NCBI RefSeq assembly: GCF_963677035.1
Contig: NZ_OY781472.1
Coordinates: forward strand, 1 to 64,000
From: an uncultured Hyphomonas sp.
GTDB taxonomy: Bacteria > Pseudomonadota > Alphaproteobacteria > Caulobacterales > Hyphomonadaceae
DNA length: 64,000 bases
Reading direction: 5' to 3'
Below the pieces are notes generated by a model. The model did not search any database. It was not told the origin of the DNA and worked only from the letters and a program-made list of their open reading frames with translations. This document shows, piece after piece, positions 1 through 7,505 of this stretch (its first letter is position 1; the number at the start of each line of letters is the position of its first letter). Made by a program: the position numbers and the translations under genes.

Positions 1-312
1 TTCGCGCTCGACGATTTCGGCGCGGGCTATACCGCGTTCCGCTATCTCAAGGATTTCTACTTCGACATCATCAAGATCGACGGCCAGTTCATCCGCGGCA
101 TCGCGCGCGATCCGGACAATCAGGTTCTGGCGCACGCGCTGGTATCGATCGGGCGGCATTTCGACATGTTCACCGTCGCCGAATCGGTCGAAACGGTCGA
201 GGATGCGCGCTACCTGATCGATATCGGCGTCGACTGCCTGCAGGGATATTACTATGGCGTCCCCTCGACCGAAGCCCCGTGGTTGACGTCGCGTCTGCCC
301 AAACGGGCGTGA
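1..312 (+). CDS. EAL-domain c-di-GMP phosphodiesterase, C-terminal part
   Basis: This is the last 103 codons of a gene that begins before the window. The reading frame starts at base 1 and ends at TGA 310-312. It contains the EAL-family signature DDFGAGYTAF, then IIKIDGQFIRGI, and later AESVE and LQGYYYG, which are the conserved C-terminal blocks of EAL phosphodiesterases that hydrolyse cyclic di-GMP. The DDFG aspartates are metal ligands in active members, and both are present. The catalytic EAL or EVL motif itself would lie upstream and cannot be seen, so activity cannot be judged. The next gene, phaA, is unrelated. Confidence 0.9.
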   Translation, partial: FALDDFGAGYTAFRYLKDFYFDIIKIDGQFIRGIARDPDNQVLAHALVSIGRHFDMFTVAESVETVEDARYLIDIGVDCLQGYYYGVPSTEAPWLTSRLPKRA

Positions 313-482
313 CGCCGCAAAACGTCAGACGATGTCTGCGCAAACAGCGGGCGCTAACGGCGCCAAACCCGGCAAAACGCCTGCCGTTTCCGCACTGCGG
401 CATTGATTTGAAAGGGTCCGGAGCGTAAACCTTCGCGCAGATGCGCGTCCCTTCGGTCGCGCCAGACGCGAGAGGACTCCTA

Positions 483-1657
483 ATGACCAACGTCGTGATC
501 GTTTCCGCCGCACGCACCGCCGTGGGCTCTTTCAATGGCAGCTTTGCCAACACGCCGGCGCATGAACTCGGCGCTGCGGTGATCGAGGCCGTGGTCGCGC
601 GCGCCGGCATCGACAAGTCGGAAGTGTCGGAAACGATCCTGGGTCAGGTTCTCACCGCGGGTCAGGGCCAGAACCCGGCGCGTCAGGCGGCGATCGCGGC
701 GGGGCTGGCCAAGGAAGCCTCGGCCTGGAGCCTCAATCAGTCTGCGGCTCGGGCCTGCGCGCGGTCGCGCTGGGCGCACAGCATGTGCAGCTTGGCGATG
801 CGGGCATCGTCATTGCCGGCGGGCAGGAAAACATGTCGCTTGCGCCCCACGTTGCGCATATGCGCGCGGGCTACAAGATGGGCGACGTCAAGTTCATCGA
901 CTCGATGATCAAGGACGGTCTGTGGGACGCTTTCAACGGCTACCACATGGGCCAGACCGCCGAGAACGTTGCCGAGCAATGGCAGATCTCGCGCGAGCAG
1001 CAGGACGAATTCGCGGTCGCCAGCCAGAACAAGGCCGAAGCCGCCCAGAAAGCCGGCAAGTTCAAGGACGAGGTGATCCCCTTCACCATCAAGTCCCGCA
1101 AAGGCGAGACGGTGGTCGATGCCGACGAATACATCCGTCACGGCGCGACGCTTGAAACGATGCAGAAACTGCGCCCGGCCTTCACCAAGGACGGCTCGGT
1201 CACGGCAGCCAACGCGTCGGGCATCAATGACGGCGCGGCGGCGGTTGTGCTGATGTCGGCCGAGGAAGCGGAAAAGCGCGGCCTGACCCCGCTTGCGCGC
1301 ATCGCCTCGTACGCGACCGCCGGTCTCGACCCGTCGATCATGGGCGTGGGCCCGATCTTTGCGTCGCGCAAGGCGCTCGACAAGGCGGGCTGGAAGGCCG
1401 AGGACCTCGACCTCGTCGAAGCGAACGAGGCCTTCGCGGCGCAGGCCTGCGCGGTCAACAAGGATATGGGCTGGGATCCGTCGATCGTGAACGTGAACGG
1501 CGGCGCCATCGCCATCGGCCACCCGATCGGGGCCTCGGGCGCGCGGATCCTCAACACCCTGCTGTTCGAAATGCAGCGCCGCGGCTCGAAAAAGGGTCTG
1601 GCCACGCTGTGCATTGGCGGCGGCATGGGTGTCGCCATGTGCCTCGAGCGTCCGTAA
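483..1657 (+). CDS. phaA: acetyl-CoA C-acetyltransferase (beta-ketothiolase), frameshifted
   Basis: PhaA condenses two acetyl-CoA into acetoacetyl-CoA, the first step of polyhydroxybutyrate synthesis. The protein starts [17 protein letters not shown] and the second half carries [19 protein letters not shown] (active-site His) and CIGGGMGVA (second catalytic Cys). The frame breaks near base 740: the DNA reads LNQ then must shift one base to give VCGSGLR, the nucleophilic-cysteine block. Restoring one G after CAG gives a full-length thiolase of about 391 residues. The break sits exactly at the catalytic cysteine, so as written no active enzyme could be made. The context (phaB downstream) supports PHB synthesis. 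I consider a sequencing or assembly deletion more likely than a real pseudogene. Confidence 0.92.
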
Positions 1658-1678
1658 CCTTCGGACCGTCACTCAATC

Positions 1679-1699
1679 CGGGGCGGCCCCTGCCGCCCC
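1679..1699 (+). terminator. GC hairpin between phaA and patatin gene
   Basis: An inverted repeat, GGGGCGG with CCGCCCC around a short loop, lies just after the phaA stop. There is no T-run after it, so it may be a weak terminator or simply an RNA-stabilising hairpin in the intergenic region. Confidence 0.4.
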
Positions 1700-1722
1700 G
1701 CGACCGACCGGACCGAGCCGCC

Positions 1723-2580
1723 ATGAGCCACCCTGCCCTGACCGATCCCGACCAGCTGGTCTTTTCCGGCGGCGGGCTGCGCTGCTTCTGGCAGGGTGGG
1801 TTCCTGACCCGGCTGGCACAGGACCGCACCTTTCACCCGCGCCGGATCACGGGCGTCAGCGGTGGGGCACTGGCCGGGGCGGCATGGCTTTCGGGCAATG
1901 CCCAGCGTCTGCTTGAGGCGATGTGCGATGCGTTCGAACAACGCGACAGCAATCTCGACCTGTTCGACGCCGATGCCGAAGGCATTACCCCGCATCAACG
2001 GCTTTATTCGCAGGTTGTGGCCGATGTCCTCGATGACACGGCGCAGGCCAAGGTGGCCGAAGGGCCGCGCTTTCAGATCCTGATCGCCCATCCGCCGAAA
2101 ACCGGCCTGCCCACCTTGACCGGCACCGCCCTTGCCGCCGCCTATGAAGCCGAGCTGCACATGGTGAACGCGCCGCATTTCGGCTGGGCCGAGAAGATGG
2201 GCCTCAGCGCCCGGCTGATCGACGCGAACGAGGCCGCGCGCAACGGCAGGCTGGTCGATCTGGTCAGCGCCGCGGCGGTAATCCCGCCGGTTTTCGAGCC
2301 GCCGCTCTGGGACGGGGCGCGCGTCGTCGATGGCGGTATGGCCGATCAGGCGCCGCTGCCCGACCCCGATGAGGGCTGCACGCTGATCCTGCTCACCCGG
2401 CGATACAAACGGCTGCCGGAGGTGCCGAGCCGGGTCTACCTACATCCCTCGGAAGAAACGCCCGCCGACAAGATCGATTTCACCGATCCGAGCAAATTGC
2501 GGCGAACATGGGAATTGGGCGCGCAAGACGCCGAGCGGCTCATCGCCGATGGCGAAAAGGCTGAAATAGTTGCGCAATAA
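1723..2580 (+). CDS. patatin-like phospholipase
   Basis: This 285-residue protein has the patatin fold signatures in order: the oxyanion-hole glycine loop GGGLRCFWQGG near residue 16, the nucleophile elbow GVSGG near residue 45, and the catalytic-dyad block DGGMADQ near residue 205. Patatin-like enzymes are Ser-Asp lipid acyl hydrolases in the cytoplasm or at membranes. The ATG at 1723 was chosen because upstream codons in the frame overlap phaA and translate to low-complexity sequence. It lies between phaA and phaB; a role in PHB or membrane lipid turnover is possible, but only by position. The gene is intact, unlike its neighbours. Confidence 0.85.
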   Translation: MSHPALTDPDQLVFSGGGLRCFWQGGFLTRLAQDRTFHPRRITGVSGGALAGAAWLSGNAQRLLEAMCDAFEQRDSNLDLFDADAEGITPHQRLYSQVVADVLDDTAQAKVAEGPRFQILIAHPPKTGLPTLTGTALAAAYEAELHMVNAPHFGWAEKMGLSARLIDANEAARNGRLVDLVSAAAVIPPVFEPPLWDGARVVDGGMADQAPLPDPDEGCTLILLTRRYKRLPEVPSRVYLHPSEETPADKIDFTDPSKLRRTWELGAQDAERLIADGEKAEIVAQ

Positions 2581-2643
2581 TCTTGCGTGAGAAATACACT
2601 GCAAGTAACAACGTTTCTAAGATAAGTTTAAAGGAGGAGTGAA

Positions 2644-3362
2644 ATGGCACGAGTTGCATTGGTTACCGGGGGTTCGCGGGCATCGGCGCGGCGATCTCGA
2701 AGGCGCTGAAAGACGCGGGCTGCACCGTCGCTGCAAGCTATGCGGGCAATGACGAAGCGGCGGCAAAATTCACCGAAGAAACCGGCATCAAGACCTATAA
2801 ATGGAACGTCGCCGATTACGAGGCGTCGAAAGCCGGGATCGCCGCGGTCGAGGCCGATCTGGGCCCGATCGACATCGTCGTCGCCAATGCCGGGATCACC
2901 AAGGACGCGCCGTTCCACAAGATGACGCCCGAGCAATGGAACGCGGTCATCGACACCAACCTGACCGGCGTGTTCAACACCGTGCACCCGATCTGGCCGG
3001 GCCTGCGCGAGCGTAAATTGGCCGTGTCGTGGTCATCAGCTCGATCAACGGCAGAAGGGCCAGTTCGGTCAGGTGAACTATGCCGCGACCAAGGCGGGCG
3101 ATCTGGGCATCGTCAAGTCGCTGGCGCAGGAAGGCGCGCGTTTCGGCATTACCGCCAACGCTGTCTGCCCGGGCTATATCGCGACCGAGATGGTCATGGC
3201 GGTGCCCGAGAAGGTGCGGGAATCGATCATCGCGGGCATCCCCGCGGTCGTTTGGGCGAGCCCGAGGAAATCGCCCGCTGCGTGGCGTTTCTCGCCTCCG
3301 ACGATGCGGGCTTCATCAACGGCTCGACGATCAGCGCCAACGGTGCGCAGTTCTTCGTCTGA
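2644..3362 (+). CDS. phaB: acetoacetyl-CoA reductase (PhaB), broken by several frameshifts
   Basis: PhaB reduces acetoacetyl-CoA to (R)-3-hydroxybutyryl-CoA with NADPH, the second PHB step. Read through three frames, the pieces give a normal short-chain dehydrogenase: [12 protein letters not shown] (nucleotide loop), [32 protein letters not shown] (pieces of the Ser-Tyr-Lys catalytic set), [28 protein letters not shown] and a C-terminal [10 protein letters not shown]. One-base losses are needed near 2674, 3022, 3053 and 3245; each is where GG or CC would be expected. An unusually strong ribosome site, AAGGAGGAG, lies at 2631-2639. Four separate one-base losses in 720 bases point to sequence error rather than to natural decay. 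Confidence 0.9.
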
Positions 3363-3383
3363 TCGCTGCCCCATGGCGGTACA

Positions 3384-3409
3384 GGGCGGGGCCACGGCCC
3401 CGCCCTTTT
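3384..3409 (+). terminator. Rho-independent terminator after phaB
   Basis: The stem GGGCGGGGCC pairs with GGCCCCGCCC over a short loop and is followed by TTTT. It lies about 20 bases after the phaB stop and is a textbook intrinsic terminator for the pha transcript. Confidence 0.85.
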
Positions 3410-3511
3410 GCATGACCCCAAGCGCCGGACAAAGAACGGCTTGTCCTTTCGCGCCGGTTGCGTTTCCTTGGCGCGCCGGCGCACGCGCCCGGTTCAACCA
3501 AGGCGAAAGAC

Positions 3512-4403
3512 ATGACGCGGGACAAGGCAACATGGGTGGGCTTTTCGGCGGTAGCGCTCTGGGCGCTGCTGGCGCTGTTCACGGTCGCGTCGGAACCCGT
3601 GCCCCCGTTCCTGCTGAACGCGCTGACCTTCGGGATCGGCGGCGCGGTGGGCTTGATCTGGATCGGCGCGACCGGCGGGTTGCGGCAATTGCGACAGGTG
3701 CCTCTGGGCGCCTATGCCTTCGGGACGCTGGGGCTGTTCGGCTATCACTTTCTGTATTTCACCGCCCTGCGCATGGCCCCTGCGGCCGAGGCGGGGCTGA
3801 TCTGCTATCTCTGGCCGCTATTCATCGTCGTTTTCTCGGGGCTTTTGCCCGGTGAAACGCTGCGTCCCGGTCACCTGATCGGCGCACTGATGGCCTTTGC
3901 GGGGGCCGTACTGATCGTCGCGGGCGGATTGGGGGCCTTGTCAGGTGCGCTGGCGGGCTATGGCGTTGCCTTCGCGGCGGCGCTGACCTGGGCCACCTAT
4001 TCGCTGGGCTCGCGGCGGTTGAAAGGCGTTCCGACGGCTGCTGTCGCGGTCAACTGCCTGCTGACCGCGTTGCTGTCGATTGTGGCGCATATCGGTCTGG
4101 AAGCCACGATATGGCCCGTCGATGCGACGGGGTGGCTGGCCGTGATTGCGCTGGGACTCGGGACCAGTCGGGCTGGCCTTTTACACATGGGACATCGGCG
4201 TGAAGGGCGGGGACATTCAGCTTCTGGGGACAGCGTCCTATGCAGCGCCCCTGTTGTCGACCCTCGCCCTTGTTGTTGCCGGAATGGCCAGGGCCAGCCT
4301 GTCGCTGGCCGTGGCTGCCTTGCTGATCACGGGCGGCGCCGTTCTGGCCGCACGCGCCGGATCGCGCCGTTCAGGCCGCCTTATTCGGCGGCGAGACGCG
4401 TAA
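3512..4403 (+). CDS. EamA/DMT-family membrane exporter, frameshifted
   Basis: The protein is almost entirely hydrophobic, with about ten predicted membrane helices and the two EamA halves of a drug/metabolite transporter. It opens MTRDKATWVGFSAVALWALLA and contains FGYHFLYFTALRMAPAAEAGL, a typical EamA block, and TWATYSLGSRRL in the second half. The frame breaks near 4162; the C-terminal part continues as GPVGLAFYTWDIGVKGGD in another frame. The substrate cannot be told from sequence. The end of the gene overlaps the convergent ydcH-like gene by 23 bases. The frameshift fits the pattern of indels across this GC-rich piece. Confidence 0.8.
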
Positions 4404-4548
4404 TCTCTTCCTTCAGGCGCAACTTCTGCTTCTTCATATGGGCGATGGTCATATCATCGGAGCCCGGTGCACGTTGCGCGGCTTCGACCTGATCGGAAAG
4501 TACCTGGTGACGACGGCGCAATTCGTGAAGATGCGAAGTCAGCGACAT
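4381..4548 (-). CDS. YdcH family (DUF465) small protein
   Basis: This 55-residue gene reads MSLTSHLHELRRRHQVLSDQ at its start and ends KKQKLRLKEEITRLAAE. It is a short, highly charged helical protein with the YdcH/DUF465 layout: a first helix, a small linker, and a conserved LKKKKLRLKEEI-type helix. The family is widespread in alphaproteobacteria and its function is not known. The ATG is preceded by AGGAGGATACTC, a good ribosome site. It is convergent with the exporter gene and overlaps its 3' end. Confidence 0.85.
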   Translation of the reverse strand: MSLTSHLHELRRRHQVLSDQVEAAQRAPGSDDMTIAHMKKQKLRLKEEITRLAAE

Positions 4549-4673
4549 GAGTATCCTCCTTGTACGGGTGTCCGTATGGTCAAGTGCACCACATCTTCAT
4601 GCTTTTGTCACACAAAACCCGAAGGCGATTTGTGGAAATTTGGTTTCACCAGCGAGAACAAGCCGAGCGGCGT

Positions 4674-5419
4674 TCAGCCCCAGTCCAGCGCCGCTCCGCC
4701 CCGCAGGATCGCGCGTGCTGTGCGTGTAAAATCGTCACCGTCGGCGACATGGGCCTCGCCTTCATGCATAACGAGGGGGGCCTGCATCACGAAAGCCGCC
4801 CGGCTGCCCTTTCGGGCTTGCAACACGATCCTTCCGGCGGATCGTTGTTGCCGCGCGGCAATCGGACGCACCCGGCAGGCGGCGCGCGTTCCGATCGCGA
4901 TCAAGAGCTCAGGCAACCGCTCGGCCAGATGGATGATCGTCAGATACCCGCCGCTTTTCAATCGCTTGAGACCGCAATCCACCCAATCGGCCAGCGGCGT
5001 TTCCTCGCGCAGCGCGGCATCGCGCCCGGCATCGCGCGCGGCGGGGCCGGTTGAGCGATAATAGGGCGGATTGGCCAGAACGTGATCGAAAGGCAGACGC
5101 AACTCGGCGGGAATCGACCGCAGATCCCCGGTCGCGATGCGGGCCTCCAGACCATTCTCGGCCATGTTCCGGCGCGCCAGCTCGGCGTAGAAGGGCTGCC
5201 GCTCGACCCCTGACAGCGACAATCCCGCCACCCGCGACGCCAGCGCGATCAGCGCCGTTCCCGCGCCGCAGCCGAGTTCCAACACCGACTGGCCGGCTGC
5301 GCGGGCACGGAGGCCGCCAGAAGCAGCGGATCGGTCGCCGCGCGGTAGCCGTCGCGCGGTTGCGCGATGGTGAAACGGCCATCCATATAGACGTCGCGGG
5401 TCAGCGTCGGGTCAGTCAT
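4674..5419 (-). CDS. tRNA1(Val) N6-adenine methyltransferase-like, frameshifted
   Basis: This is a SAM-dependent methyltransferase of the TrmN6/YfiC type. It shows the glycine-rich SAM loop VLELGCGAGTALIAL, the acidic residue GVERQPFYAELARRN, and the N6-adenine catalytic motif NPPYYRS. Read from the ATG at 5417-5419 it starts MTDPTLTRDVYMDGRFTIAQ followed by RDGYRAATDPLLLAASVPA, the conserved N-terminus of the family. A one-base loss near 5300 separates this N-terminus from the SAM loop. Family members methylate A37 of tRNA1-Val in E. coli; substrate identity here is inference. It follows the DUF2007 gene on the same strand. Confidence 0.82.
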
Positions 5420-5613
5420 CAACGGCACGTTGTTGTCACGCAGGATTGCCTTTGCATGAAGAGTTGTTCGTCGCGGACCAGCAGCCGCTGCGGCACGATG
5501 GACAACGCGCTCATATGGACGTCCACGGGAAACGCCTCTATACCTTCCGCCGCAAGAAGCGCCGTTGCGAAGGGGATGACCGTCGGGTCGGTCGTACGCA
5601 GCAGTTCTTTCAT
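5419..5613 (-). CDS. DUF2007 protein, 3' end frameshifted
   Basis: The protein begins MKELLRTTDPTVIPFATALL and continues AEGIEAFPVDVHMSALSI then RLLVRDEQLFM, the DUF2007 (putative signal-transducing, PII-like fold) pattern of about 70 residues. The start at 5611-5613 was chosen because upstream sequence in frame is the complement of the divergent prenyl synthase gene. After LFM the frame reads QRQSCVTTT; adding one base gives AKAILRDNNVPLMTD, which matches the family end, so another single-base loss is present. The function of the family is unknown. It runs directly into the methyltransferase gene. Confidence 0.75.
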   Translation of the reverse strand: MKELLRTTDPTVIPFATALLAAEGIEAFPVDVHMSALSIVPQRLLVRDEQLFMQRQSCVTTTCR

Positions 5614-5665
5614 GAGATCACTAAACGGCAAGCCCTGGAGCTTGTCAAAGCAGAGGCAGCCGCCG

Positions 5666-6661
5666 ATGAATGTCACCTCCGTCAGCCCGCTCGAAGCCCT
5701 GTCTCGAGTCCTGACCGATGACATGGATCAGGTGAACGCCCTGATTCGCACCCGCATGATGTCCGAGAACGCGCCGCGCATCCCCGAGGTGACCGCGCAT
5801 CTGATCGAAGCGGGCGGCAAACGCATCCGCCCGATGCTGACGCTCGCCGCCGCGCGGCTATGCGGCTATCAGGGCGACGATCACGTCAAGCTGGCCGCGA
5901 CGGTCGAGTTCATCCACACCGCGACATTGCTGCATGACGATGTGGTCGATGAAAGCGGCCAGCGGCGCGGGCGTCCGACCGCGAACCTGCTTTGGGACAA
6001 CAAATCAAGTGTGCTGGTGGGCGACTATCTGTTCGCCCGGGCATTCCAGCTGATGGTCGAGCCTGGCAATCTGCGCGCCCTGTCGATCCTGTCGAACGCC
6101 GCCGCCGTGATCGCCGAGGGCGAGGTTCTGCAACTGACAGCGGCGCAGAACATCGCCACCACGGAAGACACCTATATGACGGTGATCCGGGGCAAGACAG
6201 CGGCCTTGTTCTCGGCGGCGACGCAGGTCGGACCGGTCATCACCGGCGCGCCTGAAGAGCAGGTGCAGGCGATGTTCGATTACGGCGACGCGCTGGGGAT
6301 CTGCTTTCAGATCGTCGACGATTATCTGGATTACGGCGGCGCCGGGAATGCGATCGGCAAGAACCTTGGCGACGATTTCCGCGAGCGCAAACTGACCCTG
6401 CCGGTGATCCGCGCCATCGCCGCAGCCGATGACGAGGAACGCGCGTTCTGGGACCGCACGATTGCGCGCGGCCAGCAGGAAGACGGCGATCTGGACACCG
6501 CCATGGCGCTGCTTGAGAAACACGGCGCGCTGGCCTCGACCCGTCAGGCGGCTCTGGACTGGGCCGCGCGGGCGCGCGAGGCGCTGGCACCGATGCCCGG
6601 GCATCCGCTGAAAGCGATGCTGTCGGATCTGGCGGATTTCGTTGTGGAACGCGTCAACTAG
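5666..6661 (+). CDS. octa/decaprenyl diphosphate synthase (ubiquinone side chain)
   Basis: This 331-residue, intact trans-prenyltransferase has the first aspartate-rich motif LLHDDVVDE at about residues 90-98 and the second, QIVDDYLDY, at about 215-223, plus GGKRIRP and GDYLFARAF. Such enzymes chain isopentenyl diphosphate units to make the long polyprenyl tail of ubiquinone. The small residues before the first DDxxD indicate a long-chain product; the exact length (C40 or C50) cannot be read. The ATG at 5666 is used because the frame upstream is antisense to DUF2007. It converges on ispE, with the two stops overlapping. Confidence 0.9.
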   Translation: MNVTSVSPLEALSRVLTDDMDQVNALIRTRMMSENAPRIPEVTAHLIEAGGKRIRPMLTLAAARLCGYQGDDHVKLAATVEFIHTATLLHDDVVDESGQRRGRPTANLLWDNKSSVLVGDYLFARAFQLMVEPGNLRALSILSNAAAVIAEGEVLQLTAAQNIATTEDTYMTVIRGKTAALFSAATQVGPVITGAPEEQVQAMFDYGDALGICFQIVDDYLDYGGAGNAIGKNLGDDFRERKLTLPVIRAIAAADDEERAFWDRTIARGQQEDGDLDTAMALLEKHGALASTRQAALDWAARAREALAPMPGHPLKAMLSDLADFVVERVN

Positions 6662-7505
6662 TCGACGGCAGCGTCCGGGTCGCCAGCACGAAAGCCGCCT
6701 GTCCATTCAGAACCGAGTTCAGGGCCAAGTTCAGGGCCGAAGCCGCATCATCCCGGCTCTCCTGATCGCGGAAGATCCCGAAACAGGTCGCGCCCGATCC
6801 GGTCATGCGCGCCAGCGCGCAGCCGGGCTGAGCCTCGATCATATCCAGCAGATTGCGGATCGCGGGCATCAGGCGGATCGCCGGATCCTGCAGGTCGTTG
6901 CGCATCCCCCCAAGCCCAGTCGCAAAGCGCGGGCGCGTCCAGCCCCTCAGGCAAGGCGTCGGGCATGGGCGGGTTCCGACGCTCGGTCATGGCCTTGAAC
7001 ACGGCGGGCGTCGACAGTCCCTGCCCCGGATTGACCAGCAGCAGCCACAGGGCCGGGATGCCTGCGAGCGGCGCCACCTGCTCGCCCAGCCCCTGCATCC
7101 TCGAGGGCTGCGGCGCGGCCATACAGACCGGCAGATCAGCGCCCAGCCGCATCAGCGCGTCGATACCGGAAGGGGTTTCGCGTCCCGCTCGGCCAACAGC
7201 CGGATCGCGGCGGCGGCATCGGACGAACCGCCCCCCATCCCCGACGCCACCGGCAGCCGTTTATCCAACGTAAAGGCCGCGCCTTCGGCCCCCATCAGCC
7301 GCGCGGCGCGCAGGATCAGGTTGTCGGGTTCGGGCGCCAGAGCGGCGGCCTGCGGGCCGTGAATATCCAGCGACAGGCCCGGCCCGGGACCAAGCATCAG
7401 CCCGTCACCGGCCTCGGCAAAGAACCACCAGCGAATCCAGCAGGTGATAGCCGTCTTCGCGCTGGCCGGTGACGTGCAGCGTCAGGTTGATCTTGGCCGG
7501 CGCGC
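6654..7505 (-). pseudogene. ispE: 4-diphosphocytidyl-2-C-methyl-D-erythritol kinase, in fragments
   Basis: IspE phosphorylates CDP-methylerythritol in the MEP isoprenoid pathway. Fragments in different frames are recognisable: APAKINLTLHVTGQREDGYH (N-terminus, at 7500-7440), then LPVASGMGGGSSDAAAAIRL (GHMP-kinase ATP loop, around 7220), LWLLLVNPGQGLSTPAVF (around 7050) and a C-terminal piece with ARMTGSGATCFGIF (around 6810). Frame changes near 7410, 7160 and 6910 separate them. The gene also lacks its start codon: the first residues are preceded in the same frame by adhesin repeat sequence. Since ispE is normally essential, the damage is better explained by sequence errors plus a chimeric join than by true loss. 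Confidence 0.88.

Noticed and set aside
4146..4403. Separate small membrane protein at the end of the DMT exporter
   Set aside because: It is the C-terminal part of the exporter after a frameshift, not an independent gene.
5051..5665. Long N-terminal extension of the prenyl synthase frame
   Set aside because: This part is antisense to the methyltransferase and DUF2007 genes and is Arg/Pro-rich; the true synthase starts at 5,666.
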